This document shows, one piece after another, positions 26,180 to 39,459 of a stretch of 64,000 nucleotides of DNA. How positions within the stretch are numbered: position 1 is the stretch's first letter; each line of letters starts with the position of its first letter. Below the pieces are notes generated by a model that saw only the letters and a list, made by a program, of their open reading frames with translations, did not search any database and was not told the origin of the DNA. A program made the translations under genes and the position numbers. The stretch comes from Oreocharis arfaki (taxonomy: Eukaryota > Chordata > Aves > Passeriformes > Paramythiidae): contig VZRR01008077.1 of assembly GCA_013398015.1 (NCBI GenBank), positions 1,650,685 through 1,714,684 on the forward strand. The letters run 5' to 3'.

Positions 26180-27609
26180 GTGAGTACTTTAGCATTTGCC
26201 TACCCATCCACGGGGATAGAATGAGTGCAGCATTTTGTAGTCCAGGTGCCTCTCTGAGGAGGGATCACATCTGGGCAGGTGTGTACACCTCTTCTGTTAC
26301 AGCTGCGTCCTTGAAGGGGAGTCTGACAATTTTAAAATAACAATTCATGCTCCTACAGTTTTCCTTACGTGCAATACCTGCCAAAGAATGCTGGTGCTGT
26401 GTTGGGCGTGTCCCTGAGGTTCATGAGTTTGGTAAAGACTTACAGCAATATCAGCTCTGAGAAGTGTACCAGCCAGGCATCTCTGTGGTAGATGTTTTTC
26501 TCTTTTCAAGCAAGAGCAAGAAAATCAACTCTCTTCACTTTCTTTATACCTGCTTCTTAACTAGTGTTCTTTAAATTTATCTTCGACATATAGCCTGTTT
26601 CAGGGAACTATTTACGTCAGAGAAGAGCCATGGTTATATTTTCAATGACTGGCTTTGGGATTTAGAAATGTTTTCAGTCGGCATGTCATCTGTCTGGGCT
26701 GTGGCTCTTTGAAAAGGAGTGATTTTTATCTATGGTAAAAGTAATATTTGCATTATGGGGGCTAAATGTAGTGCATTGTTATGTTCATTTGTTATACAAC
26801 ACTGGTAAGTTTATTGATCTCAAGATGAGATAAAAGAGGGGAATGACAAGAAAAGTGATGAGAAAAGAAATGTGGAACTGAGGCAGGAAGATTTTTTTAT
26901 TCCTTCTGAATATTGCATAAACTGTGAAGGAACAGACTCTCACAACAGTATCAGTGAGCAATTAGCACGGAAAAGGAATAGAGAGGATGTGGTGAGCAAA
27001 AGTACTGCTTCCTGCTGAGTTTAGCCCAAGCTCTGCTTTTGCCTTTCTTCAGTAGAAATAAAAGCAAAATTATGAAGAGATCACCCTTGCAGCCTGTGTG
27101 TTTAAAAGCCATAAGGAGAAGAAATTTTCGAAGAAAAACTTGAATGGCAGCATGGAGAGTGCTTTTTCCAAATATGCTGCTAAGGTCCTGACAGCAATAG
27201 TGAGAAAGAAACAGGGCTGGGAAGGGAAGGAGCAGAGAGAGTACTCTGGTACTAGGGAAGGTGTGTTTTCTAATGAGGTCAAAAAGGAGATCGAGTGTTT
27301 GCAGTAGAGTATTTTATCAGCTTTACAGGTTGGTATCTCCTTGCATCTAAGGGCTTTCAAATTCTTTTGAGAAGAATATATTATTTCTCTGTTTGGAGGT
27401 GTCATGTAGGAGACCTCTGGTGGTGTTGTTTTCTGCTCTAGTACAATTACTCTATGGTTTTGTGGTGCTGTGTAGAGTGGGTTTGAGATGTGAGCACGAC
27501 TGAAATCTGGAACAAAAGAAAGGGATTGGAATGGCAGCCATGAATGGTTAATGTCTGTATTCATGAGATACAGCAAAGGGGTTCAAACAAGCAATAAGGA
27601 TCACACCGT

Positions 27610-27624
27610 CCTGGGAGTCCCAGG
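27610..27624. repeat. Short perfect inverted repeat
   Basis: CCTGGGAGTCCCAGG is two perfect 7-base arms around one base. No function is assigned. Confidence 0.5.
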
Positions 27625-28198
27625 CTGGATCCTGCTCCTGTGATGGATGTACCTGCATGCAAGCGACTGCAGATGGGCACCATAAATAACTCCCATGTCA
27701 CAGGAACAGCTCCCGGAGGCAGAGATAGTGGGAAAGCTGCGCTTTTCCTGCATTTCTATTTCACTTCTGCTTTCCCCACCAAGGTTGATTCATTCTGCTG
27801 CAGTTTCAAACAGATGCATTAGATCCTTTTAGGTTGAGTTTTGAAAGCTTGTTAGAGATATGTTTCCAGTTTTCGCCCTTATTGCCAAATCACTCCTACT
27901 TGGATCTTGCCGTGTTCCTGAAGAAGTTGTGAAGGGTGACAGTCAGCGGTCTTGTAGAATTAGGAACTCAAACTTTATACCCTTGAACAAAAAAGAGAAA
28001 TTTGTATTTTTAGCTTAGTGATAAACTCGAACTTTTGAAGAACTTCTAGTGTTTGCCCCAAAATATTTGATTTTTTTTTCCTATGGAAAGAAAATAACCT
28101 AATTCATGCTTGGAGATGTCTCCAGTTGATTAGTTGTGGGTATTTTTACTCCCTCTGAGCCTAGTTTTATTTCAATCATGGGAACTTTATACAAGCAG

Positions 28199-28216
28199 AA
28201 GAGCATGCATGCTCTT
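28199..28216. repeat. Perfect 18-bp palindrome
   Basis: AAGAGCATGCATGCTCTT equals its own reverse complement over all 18 bases, and the symmetry stops at both ends. It is centred on a GCATGC-containing core. It could be a dimeric transcription-factor site, but I recognise no specific factor. Confidence 0.6.
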
Positions 28217-29576
28217 GAATTATTTTTTTTTTGTTAATGTCTAAAATGTTTGTGCAACTGTTTAAAATATGTGACCTGAACCAAATACGTGTGTGAATAC
28301 AGCATGAAAAAAGATAATTTTGTGCCACTTTTCCGCCATGATCTTAAACCAGCTGAGGAGAGCAGAAGGCACTTTCTACTGCCTCAGGTATCCTTTCTGT
28401 TCACCTTCACCTTGTTGGTCACTGTCAGGGCAGTGAGTGTTGAGACTGATGAGTTGAGAGATGAGTTTACTTGCATCTCTCAACAGGTTGCTTCTGGTGT
28501 TTTCTAACACTCAATTCTCACCAGCCTTTAACGGTTTTTTCGTTTTCATACTGAGATGGTCAAAACTGCATTTAAGAGTCTATTCCTGACAGCAACTCTT
28601 CATGGCTGCCGTTAAAGAGTGATGAGTTCAGGCCAAAATAGCGTGAAGTTAATGAAAGTCTTTGCATTGATTTTCATACTCTCCAGTGTTTGTGCTTCAT
28701 ACTCATTTCAATGGATGTTGGATCAATCCCCTCCAAATGCTCTGTAAGATTAGCCAGAAGTGGAAGTAAGGTGCCATGGAAACAAAAGGCTCGAGTGTAA
28801 TCCATAGATGAGAATCTTGCTGTCATAGATGAATTTACTTAGTCATCTTTCATATAAACACAAATATAAGGAAAAGCACGTCAGCCTAGGTGTTAGTGTA
28901 AGGATTGTATCTTTTTAATTAGTCTGGTAAATATTTCATCAGCAACTGCAATAAAATATTGATTTCAGTGTCTCCATTAATCCATATTACTTTGGTTCTG
29001 CACTTTTTTCACTGTTAATAATTTAGCAAAATCTTTTTTACTGGACACTTTCCCCTCTTACTACCCCAGGATGGGAAACAAAATTACTGTGGAAATATAA
29101 TTATTTTTTCCCCTGTGCCATCTCTTCTAATTCAATTAATTACACATCATGTCATAGCCTCTGGTTTTATTTTATATTTTATATGTTAATATAAACTAAA
29201 CAGTTAATATTTTCTCGAAAAAACATTCCCCTCACACTCCTAAGACTCTCAAATAACTGTTCACTAGCACAGAGCAATATTTCTGAATGGATGGTATACA
29301 AAAGAATCACAATCCTTTTCCATGGGCAAGAGCAAGGCATTCTTATTTCAGAGAGAGTCTGGCCTGTTTTGGAGAAGCTAGAAGCTCGACAAAAAGCCAA
29401 AGCAATAGCTAGATACAAAGCAGGAAACAGAAGAAGCAAAATATCAAAAGTCTTGCTGCTCTGCCTGTTTACCTCGCACACATGCTGAGGCATTAATGTT
29501 AACAGTCAGGACACCTAATTATCTTCATACAAATCCTTCCAATAATAGGTGACCATTGTTTTCATTAGAGCAGTTG

Positions 29577-29599
29577 AAGTCAAAGCAGTGCTTTGACTT
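29577..29599. repeat. Perfect inverted repeat, 11-base arms, opposed TCF/LEF-like sites
   Basis: The arms AAGTCAAAGCA and TGCTTTGACTT are exact reverse complements separated by a single G. Each arm holds a TCAAAG/CTTTGA core like that bound by TCF/LEF factors, in opposite orientation. It could also fold as a hairpin if transcribed, although the one-base loop would require opening the top pairs. Symmetry is observed and binding is inferred. Confidence 0.55.
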
Positions 29600-32168
29600 A
29601 ATATGCTGACCACTTACCACTATTTGTAATTGTAAAGTATGTGTTTAATCTCCTAATATTTTCAGTAGTACATTAGCACAGAATCTGCTCATGGCTTCCT
29701 ATTTCTTTTCTTCTAGAAAGTCAAAGTACAAGGTGGCTCTACCAGACCCTCAGTGGCAACCATGTAGTTGCATGTTAACATATAATGGTTAAGCACATGT
29801 TAAATACTGGAAAATACATATTCACCTTGATCTTCTGAAATCTGGTGTAAAAGGCAAATGGTATTTCCTTTGCATTTAATTTTCATGGAAGTATTGAGCT
29901 TGTTCCTTAATTCCTCTTAGTGCTGAAGAAATCCGCTGGCATCTTAGCTATTTACAGCAGCAGCATAATAAATATGGAAACAAAGACATTAACTGCACCA
30001 AAGTCTTACTGGCAGGCTTTTGGCATAGTGTTTATGGTATGCTCTTGGTCATCAAACCAGTGCAAGCAGCGGTTAAATGCCCAATGGAGCAGCTAATTTC
30101 TGTCACATGGATATTTGTCTGGGAAATTAGCCTGGGTCTGAGCCAGATGGAATTGCAGAGTTTCACTAACTTTGCAGCTCTATTAGTCTGAAGTCAAGAG
30201 AGTAGACATGGCTTTGACAAGCATATGATTCTGTGCTGCATTGCCTGTCCTGGGAAGCTGTTCAGCTTTTCTATATTTAACAGATGAAAATGTCTCCAGA
30301 GTTCATCAAACACATACTCAAGATATCACAAGCTGCAGCTGGCAGCTGGGAGCTCTGCAGTTCAAGGTTAATGGGACACTAATTAGTAAGTATATAGGGA
30401 TATCAGCACATAACACCCACTTTTTGAGCAAGTAGGAAAATGAATTAATAGTCAAGAGAAAGAGGGCCCTTCTCCAGCTGCCTCCAGCTCCCAGCAGCTC
30501 TCATTCCACCTTCCCACAAGCTTCCAGGGCAAGTACTACAGGGAGCTCCTGCAGACACAGCTAGGAGCACAGCGGAGCCTTGCAGGGCTGGCTGGCATGG
30601 GGAGGAAGCCAGGTTACTCCTGGAGAAAGTCAGGGTCAGCCTCTGCTTTGCTTTGTGCTTTCCAACGGCTTCAGACACTGTGAAGGCGTGGTAATGTGGC
30701 AAAAACACTCCACAGCCCCAGGTTATGGGAACTGTCCTACTGCCTGAGAAAACCAGCAGAGAGCAACACCCAGCTGAAAAGCAGCCTCTCTTCTGTGACA
30801 GCAGAAATTGAGGGTAGGAGAGAAGATAGGGTTGAAAATTGCTGGAACACTGAGTTGAATAATAACCAGGGAATGATCCTTCTTAAAGTAGGAAAGAGCA
30901 AGATTAATGTGCATTTTACCAAGAGATAACGCTTTCACAATTACTATTAAGTATCTAGAAGTCCCTAATTCAAAATACGGATAATTTACTGTAAATCTTG
31001 CCACTGACTGCCGTATTTTCAGCATCTCTTGGCTGTAAATTTAATAGCTGCAGGAAAAATTTGTTTGAATGTATGTAGCATCACATCCTTCTCAAATCTT
31101 TTCTTCTTTATAACAGTCATTCTTTCAGGACTCAAAAGCACATTTCATTGGTTAGGAATCCCATCTGTATAATTTTGAATTATCCAAGATAAGCCTGGGG
31201 GATAAAATTAAAAGCCAAGTTTGATGAGGTTGGTTCTTAACTTCCTTGTCATTTGGCTATCTGGGACATTGATTCTTCTAGATGGCTTTATGTCTGACAG
31301 CCTGTATTCCTAGTAAATTCAAAATTAGTGACTGTATTCACAGAGATATCAAACTAATTTTTGCCAGAGACTTTTGAAAATGTAGGTTACACAAACTCGT
31401 CTGTGGTTCAATAGCTTTGCTGTCTCCTCCTATAACTCACCTTTTCATTTTTACCCAGATCATTCTCCGTTGCATTCCTCCCATTACAATATATTCTCCT
31501 TAGTTTGCAGTCAGGCACTGGCAATGAATGGGAGGGAAGGTGAAAGCTTCATGCATCAGAAGTAGCATAAGAAGGAATAAGTTGCTCAGATGTCAAAGCA
31601 GTATTAAGACTAACCAAAAGGACAATACAATTACCTAGGAACATTCAGGGAAATGCACTGAAAATGACAGGCTGAAGTTCTGTGGGCATGAAGAAAAGTG
31701 AAGCTGCCTTGCAGTGGGGAAAAAGGCATTAATGAGTGAAGAGTGCAGCTGTAACATTGCTTTAGGAATTATTTCATGTTGTACTGCTAATTAAGAAGAC
31801 AGCTGTCTACACTTTTAGGCTTCTTTCTTAAGACGGGAGTAGAATTTCTGCTTCTCTCAGGTTTGTTCTCAGAGATGAGACCAAAAAGTCTTACTGGTAT
31901 GGGCTGAGATTCCTACATGTGAGCTTGAATCTTTGGGCATTGGAGAAGGAGTGCCCTGAAGAGAATTACACCGAGTTGTAATCACAGAAGGTATCTCTGG
32001 AAAGGTCCACACTGACATTGTCATGGTGCTACATAGCATACTCACACCTCAGTTGTGGAGCAGCTGACACCAGGCAGAGACATGCCACTCTCTGTGGGGC
32101 CAATGTGGCTTTGAATTTAAGATGAAGATGTCTTTCAGTCCAGTTGCTGCAGTTCCAGTTTTGTCCTA

Positions 32169-32190
32169 CTGTGGTTTAATCGAACCACAG
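32169..32190. repeat. Inverted repeat of two RUNX-like motifs
   Basis: CTGTGGTT and AACCACAG are exact 8-base reverse complements separated by TAATCG. Each contains TGTGGT/ACCACA, the core recognised by RUNX factors, giving two opposed sites in 22 bases. Regulatory use is inferred from motif form only. Confidence 0.5.
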
Positions 32191-35100
32191 AAATGCAAGC
32201 AGTGAAACTGCAAGCCTGAGATGGTTGCTTGATAAACCTTTGGGATGCTGGGATTAGATAACTGGAACGACCCAGTGACATTACAGCAATTTCCTTTGTT
32301 AGAAAAACACCACCATGGTATTCTCAACTTATAACACCGGGTTGCGCTTCAGAATGTCTCTCTAGTTAATAGTAAAGTGCAAAAGTGATGTTAACCAAGA
32401 TAATGAGATAGCAAATACTGATGAAAATTTGATTGCAAATGAGCGATTTGTGTAGCAAATAAGAATTAGATACCCTAATGTGTTAACCAAATAAGAATCA
32501 GGAAGCACTTGGGAAATTAATGTGTAAAGTAGACGAAATAAAGCATTCAAGGCATGCTGGTCCCTGGATGCTTCTTTTTCTTTCCCAGTTGTCATGCTAT
32601 AGGATGAAGGTTATAAGGAAGGAAAGAGACAGCCCACTTCTTTTGCATCAGCTTTGTTCACAGGAAACTGTTTTTGGTTTTAGTGCCTGAATTTCCAGAG
32701 TAACTCTGAAGTTCTTGTAACCATCTCAGACAGACCTATTCGTTCAGGCATTAGCAAACATCAACTCCACAACTGAAGCTGCTTCTGTAATGTTTCCAGC
32801 TGTGTTGCCCAATCTAGTTTAGAATAAAGTCTCTCATCTGAACACCTGAGACACTCTCCACAAACAGTGTTCTTGGTTAGAGATTTCATTACCTGAATAT
32901 TTTCTTTGATAACCATCTTTTTAACTAACTTTGTCCCGTTTGTGCTATGTCTATTTTGAACCTTCTGAAATGTCTTTTCTCCTATTGCTATTTGTATCTT
33001 CAAAAGGCAGAATCATGTCATCTTGGTAGCTAAGCAAAATCAACGTCCTGCTGCTGTAAGCTCTGAATAAATGCTCAGAGCGAGACTCTGACCTCCATAA
33101 ACAGACTGCAACTTGAAGGCAACAGGCAGAAAGAAAAGTTTGCCTTTGTTGAGCTGAATACAGGACAACTTGCATGGATACATAGACTAACTGCCCTACT
33201 GCATATAGGAACCCTCTCTTGAGATGGACACTGCATGTAAACCTCCTGAGACCCAGTCCAATGCTTTATTTACTCTCATTATGCTCCTCATGTTACCCTT
33301 TGTCAGGGGTCTTTGCTCCCCGACAAAAGCTGGGAGGAGTTTACTTGACAGAGAAAGCAAGTCATAACGTTTATCGTTTCCCATTCTTTATTCTTTTCCC
33401 TTTTACTTAATAGTATATAAAAATTGTTTTAGAGCCTCTTAATGAATCCAATACTTTATACAGTGCTGTAATTACTTTGATGCAAGTGTCTAAAACCACA
33501 GTCAATCTGTCTTTTACATGGTTTAAATGCAAGTGAAGCACTTATTTCTCCAGTAAATCTTCTGCTCCTCTAACAGAAACTGATATTAAAATAGGGAAGG
33601 AAAGGGAAAAAATAAGGTCATTGATATTCCTACAAGCTTTCTGCAAAGCTTTATCATAAAAATAATTGCATTTTCAGCTAATCAAAGATGTGTTTAGTAG
33701 TACTTGTGCTGCAGGAATTCTACATTGAGAACTTAGATGGAGCTTTCAATAGCTGCATGTCTGAATCTTCCAAAGAGGTCAGGATATGCTATTCAGTACA
33801 ACAGATTCTTATTTTAGGAGCATGTTTACACTGGGAGTTGCTTTCTCAGGTAACCCAGTGTCTTCCACATCTCTCAGTGTTAGTGCTCAGAGTGCCAAGG
33901 GAAATCAGTGATGAAGAAATGTAATTTAATTAATTGGATAAAATTAATTGAATCCCATGTGATATCTTGCAGATGTTGATCAGCAGGTAGAGGACCCGAA
34001 TTTCATACAGAGTAACTCTTTCATTGTTTTTTGGCTTTTTTTTTAATGTTTCTGTGTTTAGCTCCCTCAACACTTGCACACCAGTATCAGGACAGTCCAA
34101 CAAGAGAAACTCTATGCTGTTTCCTGGGCCCACCTAGTCTTCAGCAAAATGCTATCACAGGATTTCGCATGGCAGTAGCTCTGCAGTTACTTGTTCATTA
34201 ATATTAATCAGAGATGAAAAAGTAATATGTGCTGATCAGAAGTTCATTTCCCTGTTGTTTGCTCTCTGACAGTCTAACAGCAATGATAATCCGAGCTTAA
34301 CAGGCATTACAATGGAAATCCTCCAAATGAAACACAGAGATTAGTGACTTCTCAACAGTACAGCCATTTCCTGTGATTGTTAAAGTGACACTTCCTATAG
34401 AAAGGGGAGCATATATTTAGTTCAGTGCTGCAACTGTTTTCCCTCAAGAGTGGGCTTTGATGACAGTCTACTCAGTCTGAAATGTTGAGATGTAAATCTG
34501 TTTGGGAGATAAGATTTAATTTTATCTTTGTCGTCATCAACATCGTCTTAAATTGGCTTCTTTAAGCAGGCTCCCAAGATTTGAGTTTTGCTTAAGGGCC
34601 GTGGCAGTGGTGTCCTTTACCATGATACTTGAGATTTTTTGCTATGCTGAGCAAGTTCTGGTGTTTCAAAGAGCCAGGAATATCTAATAGCTGAATTGGA
34701 AAATCCCTTTCATGTGGTGTTAGAGTACGAAGCAGATTATTTTTCAGAGACAAGGTAGTTTAGCAGAATTACTGCTCTCTGGGCTGTTACCTCCTTTTAG
34801 TACAAGAGGATAACAGCCATATTTTGTCCTCTTTCATGTGAGGCAAAGTGTGAGAGCACTGAAAAATGGTGAGCATTCCCTAGCGCTCTGCTCACAGCAT
34901 TGTGAGAACTCTAGAAACCCTCCTCCTGGTTTTGCAAAAACTATTGAGCCGCTGGAGTACCTCCAGATGAGATTTGTGCCTTATGGAGCCACACATTTCC
35001 ACAACCAAACAAGCCTGAAAGGATGATCCCTCCTTCTCCTCTTCATGAAAAAGATGAAAGTTATCTCTGGAGCAGAGAACAGAAAACTAAAGACATTCAG

Positions 35101-35450
35101 AAGTGGTAAAACAAGACAGTGCCTCTGCAGTGTGTCCAGTGTGCTGCCCTGGCAAGTTGTGTGCTGCTGGAGTTGTGTGAGCAGGGATGCAGAGGGCTCT
35201 GCTCTGGTCCACGTGCAGCCCCCTCAGCACACACCCTTGCTGCACCTCCGCCCTGTCCTGCTCCAGTCCTTTGACGTTTCGTGGATTTGTTGGTGCACTG
35301 GAATGTGAAGCCATGGAGCCCAGGAAAGGAAATAGAAACAAGCAGAAATTCATGTAGTCACAGGAGAAATGAGCTAGAAACCTCTTTAATATATAAGATC
35401 CTCCAGGTCTGGTTCTGGGGGGCTTTTGTTCTTTTTTGTTTGGCTGGTTG

Positions 35451-35456
35451 TTTTTT

Positions 35457-35525
<69 letters not shown>
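35451..35525. repeat. Very long T tract
   Basis: T6, G, T35 (35458-35492), G, T32 (35494-35525). All poly-Phe and poly-Lys frames at 35087-35773 are produced by this tract. Long homopolymers can be the tail of a minus-strand retrocopy, but no recognisable retrocopy or flanking target duplication is seen beside it. They are also error-prone in sequencing, so the exact length is uncertain. Confidence 0.9.
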
Positions 35526-35527
<2 letters not shown>

Positions 35528-38500
35528 CGTGTAGTTCCTTTTGTTGCAAAGGGACATCAGAGCTCAAAGACCTGCTTCATGTCACTAAGCTTAAGAAAGT
35601 ACCTCCACAGGGGTAGATCTGTCTCCTCACTGGTTTTCAAGACAGTTTTCAAAGTTTACTTCTCAAACTGGCTTTCAAGGTGGTTGGCAAGAAGTCAGAA
35701 GGTTGCCTGTCCCAGCTTTAATCTTCCAGCTCATATCCCATGGAATGAAGTGTTTTATAATGAATGTTCGTGACTCACCTTATTCACATTTACCTGTACT
35801 TCCTTATAAAAATACAGGGCACATTTTTTGCTAATTAATTAACAATGACTTTATTATATAGATTTAGTTTAAAATTACTAGTAGCCCAAAAAAAGTGTCT
35901 TGCAGATAAATTTTAATAGCTATTTTATTTAGTAAAACTTAGATAGAAATTAATTTTGAGTGCCTTTGCTGAGGGCATTGGGGGGCAGAAACAGAAAGAC
36001 ATGGTGTTCCCTTGAGTGTTCTGGTCTCAAGATTTCTTTTTCCATGAGGGGGAATAGTAAAAAAAATTAAACATATTAAAAAGATATGTTCTCTTTTACT
36101 GTATTAACTGACCCACAGAGGCTTTATAAGGTTATAGGAGGAATGATGAATGATCTTTCTTTTTATTTCTATATAATTATTTTTCTTAAAAATATATTAT
36201 TTCCCTTTGTTACAAGTTGTCCAATATTTAGGGCTTGCAAGGCTATTTCTCTTCAGTGGATGCACTGATGGTTTGAGTCAAACAGCCCTTAGATAGTTCT
36301 TTTTTTAATTGGCCTGAGTGCAGTATATGTGGAAAGAAACAGTGGTAGGCAATTTCTTTGAGCAGAGATCCTCACCTGTGTGACTCATGAGCTCTGTGAG
36401 AGATGAAGCACCCTTCCTTCTTCCTGGAATGTTCTTCCTCGCAGATCTTTCTCTGTTATCCAACTTGTTGCTACCTCCAAGAACTGCATATTTTTTGTCC
36501 CCCTCTATAATCAGCCATTTATGCTTTGAGCAATGATCTCCTCTTTGTCTATAGATGTTTCTACTGAACAGGGTCTTTGAGCCTGAAAAGCAGAGCTTAC
36601 TCGATTGTTTAATGAGATAACAGAAATTTTGATTCTCCAAATGCTATTTATTTGTATAGAGGTAAAGGGCTCCTACTACTGGTTACAAAACAGTTGTTGC
36701 ATTCAGCAACTTCCACCACAACAAGCTTTTTTAATATATTGGCTATGCTACCTGTGTAAGGCAGGACTATAGATCTGAAAGCATTATTCTGATAAAACTG
36801 GATGTGAAAAGTTGGCTTGAAGGGTGTTACCAGGATATGACAAACATCTGTGGGACAGTTTTGAGATTTTTGAATATTTGTGCTGACAAATACAACTGAA
36901 TGAATAAATGAAACAACAGTCCTTTCTGTAATGTTTGTCTAGGATTTGAACCTCTTCGACCAAAGACTAATGGTAAACATTAAGGGATGTGGCTGTGCTG
37001 GATGCAGGGCTGATTTCCTATGGCTAAAGAATGTCTGTACTGATTTCTCCTGAAAAGTCTTTTTGTTGTTGGTACTGCTGTTTTATCATCCTTGTATATT
37101 GCAGTTACTGCATTTCTAAATTTGCTGATTTGATATATAGTTTTGGAGCAAAGCTGAAAATTTACAGTTTTCACAGAAAGCAATGCATTTCCTGGCGGGG
37201 AAAAAAATAGCACAGCATAGGTCTTATGACAAACCCAAAAATTTCAAAACCAAGAGATGTTTTCAGTGTTCTTAAGAGCCTTGGAAGAAAGATAAGAGGC
37301 CTTTTCTGAAAACTAAGTCCCTGATTTAGCTGAAATACCTTGAGTTCTGACATTCTGAAGTAGAGGTTTGCTGCAATACTTTTCTCAAGCCTCAGTCAAA
37401 GGAACATCACAGCACACCACTTATTCTTCTCTGTTATCCAGTAAAAAAGAATCTGTGTCTTTTTACGAGTGGAAGAGATATTTTTAGATTTAAATTACCT
37501 GTCCTTTGTACTCCCTTTCTTGTGTATGAATCAATAAGTAATTTGAAAACTAAAACACCAGATCTGGTAGAGTGGTTTGTACACAACAGCTGTGACAAAA
37601 GACAGAGACAATATGGCTTGGAAACAATCAGCTTAGAAAGTCGTAACAGCAGTTGCAGCTAATTGATTTGGCTGGGTCTCTATTTGATATAGGTTAGCAC
37701 TGGGGTGATCCCAGGAAATTTGTCACCTTTCATAGCATGTATTTAACCTCATACACACGAGTAGGTTGCAAAAAGACAGGTTGATGTGCAGAGGCTGAAG
37801 TGCAGGACAAGGAGGAGTTCCCTTCCACAGGCACAGTTCCATCCATTACCTGCTCCCCAATGCACATTGCGTTTGTTACTGCCAACCTGCAGGTCACAAG
37901 CCTCCTAAAAGGGGCAGGGATATGGATTAGTTCTGGGACTGCAGCTGTAACACTGATATTGCACATCACACACCTTCCAGATGATGGAGGAGCCTCTATC
38001 ATCAGAGGGCTTAAAGACCATGAGTTTTAAAATGTAACGATGGATTCAAAGTCTCTTTTAATTTGTCTCTGCCTGGTACAAAGAGGATCAGCCTTCTGCT
38101 GACACTGTTTCTTTTGAAGTTTTGCTACAGGTCAAGCAAACTCAGAACACTTCAGTGGATTATTCTTTTAAAAGACGGCAAGGTTAATATATTTAACCAC
38201 GTAACTCAAACAACTATTGCTTTGGGGGAAAAAAAAACACAACAGAAAACAAAAAACTCTGTTTCACACAGGTAATAAAAGGAGCTGATTACATCGTGGC
38301 CACTTCAGGCCAATTTGGCTCAGTCATATGCAAAACTTTTGCAAGTAACAAAGTATAGAACTACATTGCACGGTTTTCACTAACATAGAAGAGGAAGAAA
38401 ATAAATTAAACATAAGAGATTGCAGTGGTATGTCTGTGTTTAACCTGATGATTTTTCAGGGTATCACTGAAGTCTCCTGTACTAAAATTGATTTGAATTA

Positions 38501-39459
38501 GCATAATCCCATTTTATCCATGAGCTTACTATTCTTATTACTGTCTCTCAGCCTGTCATTCATTAGTTCTGCTTAGGAAAAACTGAGTTTGGGACTCCTG
38601 ATTCTGGATGGTATTGGATTATGCCTCTTTTACTTTTTTTGGTCTGTCCATGTTTTATGAAACAGAGCTTGAGGATGTGTGATGACAAAAAAGAGCTGTG
38701 ATCCCTGCATGGCCCCAAAGCTGTGCCAGAGAGGGGTGGTGGTCAGCCTTGCTTCAAAGGCAGGGTATAGGTGTTCATGTTTGTGGATTACCTTGAGAGG
38801 TTTTAGGTAAAAAGCTGAAGAGAGGAAACCACATCCCAAATGTACCCTTTGTACTGGTCCTACAAGATCCTATTATAGGGATATACAATTGTGAGCGGAA
38901 TCTGTTGGCAATTGGCAATTTATCTGTAAATGAAGTACTTCCAGAGGGATACCTGACATGCAGAGCACCCCTGTGCTCTGTGGCAGAAGTGAGTACATTT
39001 TTTTCTAACCTTCTGTGGAATTCTTTGAGAGAATTGTCGCTGTTTTTGCTTTTTTAAATCAAAACACAGCCTGAGCTGTATTAAAATGACCAGAAGGGGA
39101 TGGATGTATAGCGCAGGCTGTGGGCTGCTTTCGGGTCTCTCTGCTCTTTGTGGGGAATCCACAGGGTAACTTGCAGCATTTAGTACTGGAGCCTTAGCTG
39201 TGCCTTGACCAAGATGCTGACAGTACACACGAGGCTGAAGAGGAAAAAAGTGAGTGCAGCAGCCTTATGTTGCTGACCTTGAAAGAGGTTATATATAATG
39301 AGAAATGTAACCTTGGTGTTTATGAAATCCATGCTGAATTTATGCAGTAGGAGAGCACTGTCAGAGCCTGGAGATGGATATGTTGGTCTACAAGATCACC
39401 TTTCTTAATTCTTCTATCTTCATGTGAGCCTCTCCACTTTCTTTTTTTCTTTCTAACAG
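35526..39459. other. Non-coding stretch containing an exon-like minus-strand segment
   Basis: No transposon or RNA gene is recognised. Apart from the minus-strand segment at 36376-36582, the open frames are short and featureless. A short A run is at 38229-38237. Confidence 0.5.
36376..36582 (-). other. Exon-like 207-nt segment, minus strand
   Basis: On the minus strand an acceptor-like sequence (AAGCTCTGCTTTTCAG) abuts the segment at 36583, and a good donor (CACAG, then GTGAGG) follows at 36375. The segment is 207 nt, exactly 69 codons in length, and is open throughout within a 111-codon frame. The encoded peptide is basic and polar, with a stretch reading NKLDNRERSARKNIPGRRKG. I do not recognise it. 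The polypyrimidine tract is short and no partner exon is visible, so chance is a serious alternative. Confidence 0.18.

Larger units (their letters stand above)
24501..35450. other. Non-coding stretch with short palindromes and one weak exon-like segment
   Basis: No gene is firmly supported. Simple repeats are A12 at 24908-24919 and a TG/TA run at 25561-25585. The longest frame outside transposons, 27070-27576 minus (168 codons), has no recognisable domain and no splice borders that I can pair. Inverted repeats at 27610-27624, 28199-28216, 29577-29599 and 32169-32190 are listed separately. A relatively GC-rich patch lies at about 35120-35290, without an identifiable feature. Confidence 0.5.

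Noticed and set aside
27070..27576. 168-codon minus-strand open frame
   Set aside because: No domain, no family resemblance, no paired splice sites; overlapping frames exist on the other strand. A chance frame is the simplest reading, though it is the longest one outside transposons.
35087..35773. Poly-Lys and poly-Phe open frames of up to 156 codons
   Set aside because: They are created by the long T tract and contain no other recognisable protein sequence.
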